24,810 nucleotides of DNA, from the IMG/VR virus record IMGVR_UViG_3300047322_000763, positions 1 to 24,810 of that record; one strand, 5' to 3'. The translations under genes were made by a program, and so were the position numbers. Below are positions 19,470 to 24,810 of this stretch, in pieces. The notes beneath the pieces are model-generated. The model did no database searches. It was not told where the DNA came from and saw only the letters and a program-made list of their open reading frames with translations. How positions within the stretch are numbered: the stretch's first letter is position 1; every line of letters begins with the position of its first letter. The DNA comes from a virus.

Positions 19470-21511
19470 AAGTCCCCATCTATCAGCGACAGGTTGAGCA
19501 AAGCGCCGGTGGCGTGCCCGGCCACGTTGGCGGCATGCCAGACAGCAATGCGGAAGCCATCGGGCGCGGCCTCACTGTGGTGGGTCAGGGGTTTGACTCG
19601 GCCATCTCGCAGCAACGGAAAGACGACGCCGAGTATCAGCGCCAGCTAGACGAGGCGCGCCACAAGGCCGACGTCACCGCTGCGCGCAATGCCCTGACGC
19701 AGTGGCAGGACTACGAAACGACGGTGCTGCACGGGAGCGGGTCACAACAGCAAGCCGTTCCAGGCGTGGCCGGCAACGATGGCGCCAGCGCGCCTCCGTC
19801 CGACGCCGATATCTCGGCAGCGGGCGAGAAAACCGTGACGGTGTTGACGCCTGAGCCTGGGGCCTTTGCCGAGTCGCTCAAGACACCAGACGCGCCGCAG
19901 GGTCCAGGGTTCCTGCAGATGCGCGGCATGGACGCAGTCGGCTCAAGCACTAACGCCTACGATGCACTCAAGAAGCGGCAACAGGATTTGCTCAATGGCC
20001 TGACCAACGACAAACAGCGCGAGCTTTTCCAGCAGGAGAGCGACGGGCTGCTCGTTAGCTCACGCCGCCGCATCGAGGACCATGCCGCGCAGCAAATCGG
20101 GGTCGGTCAAGAGGACTCCCTCAAGTCGGCTCGGGCCACAGCGCTGAACACCATCGCCAATAACTACACCGACCCCAGCGTGGTGCAGCAGCAGGTGTCG
20201 AGCGTCATCGGTCCAGCGCACGCCCTGCTCGCCGGTCGCCCCGCCGCAGAGAAGCAGTTCGAAGCCGAAATGATGCAGGACGTCGCCTCGACTCGGCTCA
20301 ACCAGTACATCGCGAATAAGGACTGGAAGGGCGCGCAGACGCTCTACTCGCAAGTCAAGGACCAGCTCGGAATCAAGGCCGACCATTTCGAGAACGTCAT
20401 CAACATCGAACGCGACAGGCAACAGGGTGACGCCGCAGCGCTGCAGGTTGTGAACAGCGCCCGCAAGCCGAACGGCTTCATTGATGAGGCCAAGGCCGTC
20501 GCGACGTTTGAGGCAATTCCCAAGGACACGCGAAGCGATGCCGCCAGGGTGGCTTTTGACCACTTCCTGACGCTCGAGAAAGCGCACGAGACGTCGGTGA
20601 AGTCCGACAACTTCGACGCAGCGCTGTCGGCATACCTGCAAAACAAGAACATCAACGACGTGCCCCCGGCCACCAAGGCGTGGATGATTGGCGACGGCAA
20701 GACGCCAGGCAATGACCCGAAGGCATGGCAGTCACTGTTGCAGATCTCCAATGCGGACGGGGCGCACGCTCGCGGAGCTGGTCCGTCTGATGATCAGCGC
20801 CGCGCGATGACGCAGTTCGAGGTGGATCTGCACGACCACCCCGACAAGTACGCCACGATGAGCGAGCCGGAGTTCCACGCCACCGTCTGGCCCATGCTCT
20901 CGAAGAACGACCGCGAACGTGCTGGCGCTCTCTTCGCCACGGCGCACGGTCAGGCCGCCAAGCCGGGAACCATCACGCCGGAAGAGAACAACATGCTGCT
21001 CCAGAAGGGGCGCGACGCCGGCCTCTTTGGACCGAAGGGCAAGGACCCGGCGCAGTGGGACGGAGAAGCGGCCGACTTCTACTACAAGGCGACCGAGGTT
21101 CTGCGCGAGCAGGCGACGGCGTACCGCCGCGCCAAGGGCGAGGCGCCACCCTTCAAGCTCATGGAGGAGTGGACCAACAACCTCCTCGTCAAGGGCAAGA
21201 TTCCGGGCTCCGGCTACTTCGGCACCAACTTCGGCGCAGGCGGCAAGACACGGCTCGAGGCGCTGACGAAAGGCCCGGACACCAAGTTCGAGCCCGAGTG
21301 GACCGACGAGCAGAAGTCCGAAGTGGTCAAGGGCATGCGCGCGCGCGGCATCGAGCCCACCGACCAGAAGATTGATTCCGCACTCCGGGCGGCCCACGGC
21401 TTCGCAGCGCCCCCTGTTCAGCAACCTGCAGCTTCAGCTACTTCGTCGAAAGACGTCTCGTCCGAGTGGGGTCTCGACTTGAGTCAGCCGACACCCGACT
21501 ACGGAGACTGA
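19466..21511 (+). CDS. Internal virion protein, T7 gp15-like position (681 aa)
   Basis: A long helical ejection protein of the inner core. It opens KVPIYQRQVEQSAGGVPGHV and is dominated by Gln/Ala/Glu/Lys-rich helices (e.g. FDSAISQQRKDDAEYQRQLD, then ARNALTQWQDYETTVLHGSG). Blocks such as ALKKRQQDLLNGLTNDKQRE and LFQQESDGLLVSSRRRIEDH are typical of podovirus internal proteins. T7 gp15 is 747 aa. No lysozyme or nuclease motif is recognised. It is coupled by ATGA to the gp14-like gene and followed at once by the giant protein gene. Confidence 0.72.
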   Translation: MKVPIYQRQVEQSAGGVPGHVGGMPDSNAEAIGRGLTVVGQGFDSAISQQRKDDAEYQRQLDEARHKADVTAARNALTQWQDYETTVLHGSGSQQQAVPGVAGNDGASAPPSDADISAAGEKTVTVLTPEPGAFAESLKTPDAPQGPGFLQMRGMDAVGSSTNAYDALKKRQQDLLNGLTNDKQRELFQQESDGLLVSSRRRIEDHAAQQIGVGQEDSLKSARATALNTIANNYTDPSVVQQQVSSVIGPAHALLAGRPAAEKQFEAEMMQDVASTRLNQYIANKDWKGAQTLYSQVKDQLGIKADHFENVINIERDRQQGDAAALQVVNSARKPNGFIDEAKAVATFEAIPKDTRSDAARVAFDHFLTLEKAHETSVKSDNFDAALSAYLQNKNINDVPPATKAWMIGDGKTPGNDPKAWQSLLQISNADGAHARGAGPSDDQRRAMTQFEVDLHDHPDKYATMSEPEFHATVWPMLSKNDRERAGALFATAHGQAAKPGTITPEENNMLLQKGRDAGLFGPKGKDPAQWDGEAADFYYKATEVLREQATAYRRAKGEAPPFKLMEEWTNNLLVKGKIPGSGYFGTNFGAGGKTRLEALTKGPDTKFEPEWTDEQKSEVVKGMRARGIEPTDQKIDSALRAAHGFAAPPVQQPAASATSSKDVSSEWGLDLSQPTPDYGD

Positions 21512-21512
21512 C

Positions 21513-24500
21513 GTGCCCGACCTCTCAGAAGTGCTGGATCAGATGAAGGCCGCCGAGGCCGCGCCCGCCGCGCCCGACGACCCCTCCAGCCCTCCCAAGT
21601 CCAAGTTCGAACTCGCCTACAAGGGCGACGACGGCAAGCTCGACGTTCAGCCGGATTCCGGCCAGCCCGCGCCCGACCCAGGGACGGCAGTCCCCGAGAA
21701 GCTCACGAAGTCTGTGAGCCCGGTCGATGACGCGCTCGACCAGATGAAGGCCGAGGAAGACCGCCTTCGAGATCTCGGTGCAAAGCAACTCCAGTGGCGC
21801 GTCGAGAACGACAAGGCGGACCCGAATCGCCGAGCCGAGGTGCTTCGGTACTCCGGCGCATCGGGCCTGGCCCCCGACTTCGTCGAGCAGAACCTCGACG
21901 CGGTGAAGGCCAGGGTCGACGCGGTGGCTACGAAGGATGACTGGGCGCGCGTCTCGTACCGGCAGCCCGGCCTCGTGAAGATGCTGCAGGCCACGCCCGA
22001 GGCGCTGCCGCTGGTGAAAGATGACTCGGCGAACCTTGCTGGCGTCGAGTGGGCCCTGGGCAGCTGGGGTCCGAATGGCTTCCAGGGCGGTGCCCCCTTC
22101 CACGCAATCTGGGACGCCATCAACGACCAGCGCACTGTCGCACGCCAGTTCAGCGAGGCGATCGATGGCCCTGGAAGTGGACCCGAGAATCAATCGGCCA
22201 TCCGCGCCTACGAGGAGCAGTATTCGAACAAGGACTACGGCGACAACGGGCCGATCAGCACGGCAGTGATTGCCACGGCCCGAATGCTCCCCTACTTGGC
22301 AATGGACCTCACGGCACGCGCCGGAGGTGGAGCGGTTGGGGCTCTCGTCGCTGGCGGTGAGGCCGGCGCCGCTGGTGTCGAGACCGGACCGGGTGCGGCG
22401 GTTGCGGCCACCGGTGGAGCGGCTTTCGGCGCTGGTGTCGGTCAGTTCGTCTCTGCCGGCCTGTTCAACTATTACGAGGCGCTGGGCCCTAGCTACTGGA
22501 AGCTGATCAACCTCAAGGACACGAACGGGCAGCCGCTCGACCCGGAGGTGGCACAGGCGCTCGCACAGGGCAGCGCGGTAATCACTGGCGGCCTGATGAG
22601 TGGCCTCACCGGAAAGCTCGGAGGATTTCTCACCAAGCCGCTCATGGCCCGCCTTGGCGCCACGACGGTCGAGAAGGCGCTCACCGACGCAAGCGTGGCC
22701 AGCATCATCAAGCGAGGCGGCCTCGAGTTCGGCAAGCACTGGGTCACCGGTGCAACCATCATGGGCGCCGTCGCTGGGGTGAATCAGGCGACGGTGAACG
22801 CGGCCGAAGACATCTCCGGCCAGCCGTTCGACGAACAGGGCTCGGTCACCAAGGCCGCAGCGGACGGCTTCATCGGCGGCCTGCGCGACATGTGGCTGAT
22901 TTCGGCCATCGGCCCAGGGCGCGAGCTGGTGAAGGACATCGGCCGTTACCGCTCCAGCGCCGAGGGTGCCGCTCGGCTCGAGGCGATGACCGAAAGCGCG
23001 AACGCCTCCAAGCTTCTCGAGCGCAGCCCGGAACTCTTCCAAAAGGCCGTCGAGCAGATGAAGACCGAGAAGGGCACGGTCAAGAACGTCTACGTGCCAG
23101 TGGAAGAGTGGACGCGCTACTGGCAGGACAAGAAGCTGGACCCGGGAGAGGTGGCGGCAAAGGTCATCGGCGACGGTGGCAAGGCGTTCTCTGAGGCGAT
23201 GGGCACAAAGGGTGACCTCGCCATCCCCGCCGAGAAGTATCTCAAGAGCATCGCCAAGACCGAGCACGCTGCAGGCCTGGCGATGGACGCGAAGCTCTTC
23301 CCGGATGACCTCACGCCGCGGCAATTCACCGAGGAGCGCAAGGCGCAAGAGAAGCGGCTCGAGGAAGAGGCGAACCGGCGAGCGCCAGAGCTGGAGCAGG
23401 GCAAGACCGAGGTGCGGGACTTCATCCGCGAGCAGGCGGTCAAGGCGGGAATCGGTCGCGACGTGGCGAAACAGAACGCGGACCTCGTCGCGGAGTACGT
23501 CGGCACGATGGCGCTCCGTCTTGGCGTCTCGGTGCCCGAGGCCGCGACGCTTGGCAATCTCGGCGGCCTGCGGGTGCTGGGGCCGAAGGGTCAGACCGTG
23601 GCCGCCGCCGCGGTGCAACACTTCCAGGGCGCATTGCGGCCCACAGCCGAACGGTTCCTCGAGTCACGCCTCGCTACCATGTCGCCTGAGGCACGCGCGC
23701 AGGAAACCTTCATCGATTCGACCACCGGCCTGCGCGAGCGTCAGGTCATCGACCAAGGGCCAGTCCCAGAAGGCAACCAGGTCGCGGTCATCACCTCGCC
23801 AGACGTGAAGGGCATCAACGACCATCCGACAGCGGGTGGTCACAACGTCGCCAACGACATGATGCGGGCCGTTGCCACTGGCGTCGGTTCTGAGCATCCA
23901 GAGGCGGCACGAGGCGGCACGAACTTCGTGCTTCACGTGAAGGACCAGGCGGATCTCGAACGCACCCTAGAACGGGCGCGCAAGGCGACCGGGAATGAGA
24001 ACCTCAATCTCATGGGCGCAGTGGGTGAGAATGCCGACAAGGCCTTCGCTGCGTTGGATGCGAAGGTGGAGCAGATGCGCAAGGAGAAGGCGCTACCCGA
24101 GCGCGGTGGCCTCAACCCGAAGCTCGATGTCGCTGGGCTCAAGTTCGGGCCCGAGCGCGCCGCTGGAACGGTGCCACCCGAGCTGGTGCATGAAATTGGA
24201 GGCCTGTCGGATCAGCAGTACGCCCAGCGCGTCTACGTCGACAAGGTGAAGGTCGGCGGCAGGGACGTGCCCACTGGCCTGCTCGCAAAGAAGGCGTGGG
24301 AGGCAATTCCTCGGAAAGCCAACGCCGCGATGCTGGACATGCGCGGGCTGAAGGACGCCAACAACAAGTACGGCAAGGAGACTGGCAACGGGATGTTGCT
24401 CGCCTTCGGTGACCTCATCGCGCACCTTGGCGGCTCAAGTTTCGACGCCACACATCTGTCTGGCGACGAGTACGCACTCCAGCACGACGACCCTGTGGAG

Positions 24501-24810
24501 CTGCAGCGGTTCGTTAACCGCTTGAAAGAACGCGTCGGATATCTGGGCCTGAAGCACTTCGACGCAGCAACTGGCAAGACAGAACCGATCTCCGTAGACT
24601 TTCGGCATGGCATCGGAACCGACCTCGACACCGCAGACCGAGCCCTCAACACCAAAAAGCGAGCGGAAGTCGGGGCTGGTGATCGAGGACAAGAGAACCG
24701 GCAAGGTGATTTGGCACCCGGACCAGAGCCTCGAAGAGAACCGAACAGCCCTCAAGCAGTGGAACGTGGAGCAGGACAAGGCCGAGGAGCAACGCGGCAG
24801 TTCCAGCGAG
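21513..24810 (+). CDS. Giant ejected virion protein, gp16 position, with two tandem GGDEF-like domains (partial, at least 1099 aa)
   Basis: This starts with GTG at 21513, one base after the previous TGA; the frame is open to the window end. T7's last core gene (gp16, 1318 aa) is in this position. The N-terminal ~260 residues are acidic, with a repeated LDQMKA. Residues about 265-330 and 400-450 are Ala/Gly-rich and hydrophobic (GAGVGQFVSAGLFNYYEALG, TGATIMGAVAGVNQATVNAA), which would suit membrane passage. Residues 735-850 read as a degenerate GGDEF domain: STTGL at 736-740, SPDVKGIND ending at 770, and GGTNF at 801-805 instead of GGDEF. Residues ~920-1045 are a second, more intact one: PTGL, LDMRGLKDANNKYG with D942 and N950, and SGDEY at 983-987, then ADRAL at 1041-1045. 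A transglycosylase motif like that of T7 gp16 is not seen in the visible part. From about 24660 the frame no longer looks coding; see the separate entry. Confidence 0.75.
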   Translation, partial: MPDLSEVLDQMKAAEAAPAAPDDPSSPPKSKFELAYKGDDGKLDVQPDSGQPAPDPGTAVPEKLTKSVSPVDDALDQMKAEEDRLRDLGAKQLQWRVENDKADPNRRAEVLRYSGASGLAPDFVEQNLDAVKARVDAVATKDDWARVSYRQPGLVKMLQATPEALPLVKDDSANLAGVEWALGSWGPNGFQGGAPFHAIWDAINDQRTVARQFSEAIDGPGSGPENQSAIRAYEEQYSNKDYGDNGPISTAVIATARMLPYLAMDLTARAGGGAVGALVAGGEAGAAGVETGPGAAVAATGGAAFGAGVGQFVSAGLFNYYEALGPSYWKLINLKDTNGQPLDPEVAQALAQGSAVITGGLMSGLTGKLGGFLTKPLMARLGATTVEKALTDASVASIIKRGGLEFGKHWVTGATIMGAVAGVNQATVNAAEDISGQPFDEQGSVTKAAADGFIGGLRDMWLISAIGPGRELVKDIGRYRSSAEGAARLEAMTESANASKLLERSPELFQKAVEQMKTEKGTVKNVYVPVEEWTRYWQDKKLDPGEVAAKVIGDGGKAFSEAMGTKGDLAIPAEKYLKSIAKTEHAAGLAMDAKLFPDDLTPRQFTEERKAQEKRLEEEANRRAPELEQGKTEVRDFIREQAVKAGIGRDVAKQNADLVAEYVGTMALRLGVSVPEAATLGNLGGLRVLGPKGQTVAAAAVQHFQGALRPTAERFLESRLATMSPEARAQETFIDSTTGLRERQVIDQGPVPEGNQVAVITSPDVKGINDHPTAGGHNVANDMMRAVATGVGSEHPEAARGGTNFVLHVKDQADLERTLERARKATGNENLNLMGAVGENADKAFAALDAKVEQMRKEKALPERGGLNPKLDVAGLKFGPERAAGTVPPELVHEIGGLSDQQYAQRVYVDKVKVGGRDVPTGLLAKKAWEAIPRKANAAMLDMRGLKDANNKYGKETGNGMLLAFGDLIAHLGGSSFDATHLSGDEYALQHDDPVELQRFVNRLKERVGYLGLKHFDAATGKTEPISVDFRHGIGTDLDTADRALNTKKRAEVGAGDRGQENRQGDLAPGPEPRREPNSPQAVERGAGQGRGATRQFQR
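23901..23920 (+). repeat. Perfect tandem duplication of a 10-bp word at the first GGDEF-like loop
   Basis: GAGGCGGCAC occurs twice in direct contact. The duplication spans the codons EAARGGT at the signature loop of the first domain. The unit is not a multiple of three, yet the reading frame is coherent on both sides. It could be a recent small duplication or chance in GC-rich sequence. Confidence 0.7.
24654..24810 (+). other. Apparent +1 change of coding frame after an A5 tract (24654-24658)
   Basis: Up to AAC ACC AAA AAG at 24648-24659 the main frame looks coding. Beyond it, the main frame has poor third positions and odd composition (EVGAGDRGQENRQGDLAPG). The +1 frame instead reads SERKSGLVIEDKRTGKVIWH and then PDQSLEENRTALKQWNVEQD, with G/C-rich third positions, and is also open to the end. 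ATG at 24607 and GTG at 24679 exist in that frame, but neither has a good ribosome-binding site. Three readings are possible: programmed +1 frameshift, a single-A indel (natural or sequencing), or a next gene that overlaps deeply. Confidence 0.55.

Noticed and set aside
21525-23621. A 698-codon open frame on the minus strand opposite the giant virion protein.
   Set aside because: It is the mirror of a GC-rich coding frame. Its translation is rich in Arg, Leu and His, without domain pattern, while the plus-strand frame gives coherent domains and follows the operon order.

Overview
The window is a high-GC stretch (clearly above 60% G+C by eye) of a tailed-phage genome or prophage. No bacterial housekeeping gene, tRNA, rRNA, integrase, IS element or CRISPR array is visible. 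The virion genes point to a short-tailed (podovirus-type) phage. Its head module resembles Bordetella phage BPP-1: portal, Bbp19-like protein, scaffold, coat and Bbp16-like cement. Its tail and internal-core module follows the T7 order gp11, gp12, gp13, gp14, gp15, gp16. The host cannot be named from the sequence; GC-rich codon use and GTG/TTG starts only say it is a high-GC bacterium.

Layout. (1) Positions 1-962, minus strand: a tightly overlapping operon of tiny unknown genes that leaves the window on the left. (2) Positions 963-1091: a divergent control region with facing promoters and a dyad-symmetric set of GATAC motifs. (3) Positions 1092-2121, plus strand: a ribbon-helix-helix regulator and two unknown genes, meeting a minus-strand membrane protein (2082-2483). 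(4) Positions 2621-8158: the early/middle operon. It carries a replication initiator, a DnaC-like helicase loader, a coiled-coil peptide, an HU-like protein, a Tad2 (DUF2829) anti-Thoeris protein, a RusA-like resolvase, a run of very small Cys-rich or single-TM proteins, a Dam-like methyltransferase and a zinc-finger protein. Most junctions are ATGA/GTGA overlaps. (5) Positions 8196-24810: packaging and virion genes, from TerS and TerL through portal, scaffold, coat, cement, tail adaptor and nozzle to the internal (ejected) proteins. The last gene is cut by the window end.

How it works together: regulators at the left set the transcription direction. The middle operon loads the host helicase, packages and modifies DNA, resolves branched DNA and counters host defence. 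The right half builds the particle and supplies proteins that enter the cell with the DNA.

Most notable points: (a) the giant ejected protein in the gp16 position ends in two tandem GGDEF-like domains, one nearly intact, with an apparent +1 frame change at an A5 tract just after the second; (b) the same phage carries a Tad2 nucleotide-signal sponge; (c) a 30-bp element occurs three times upstream of late-gene starts, twice at exactly the same distance from the start codon; (d) the divergent switch has four GATAC half-sites placed with perfect dyad symmetry and 11-bp spacing next to an RHH gene.
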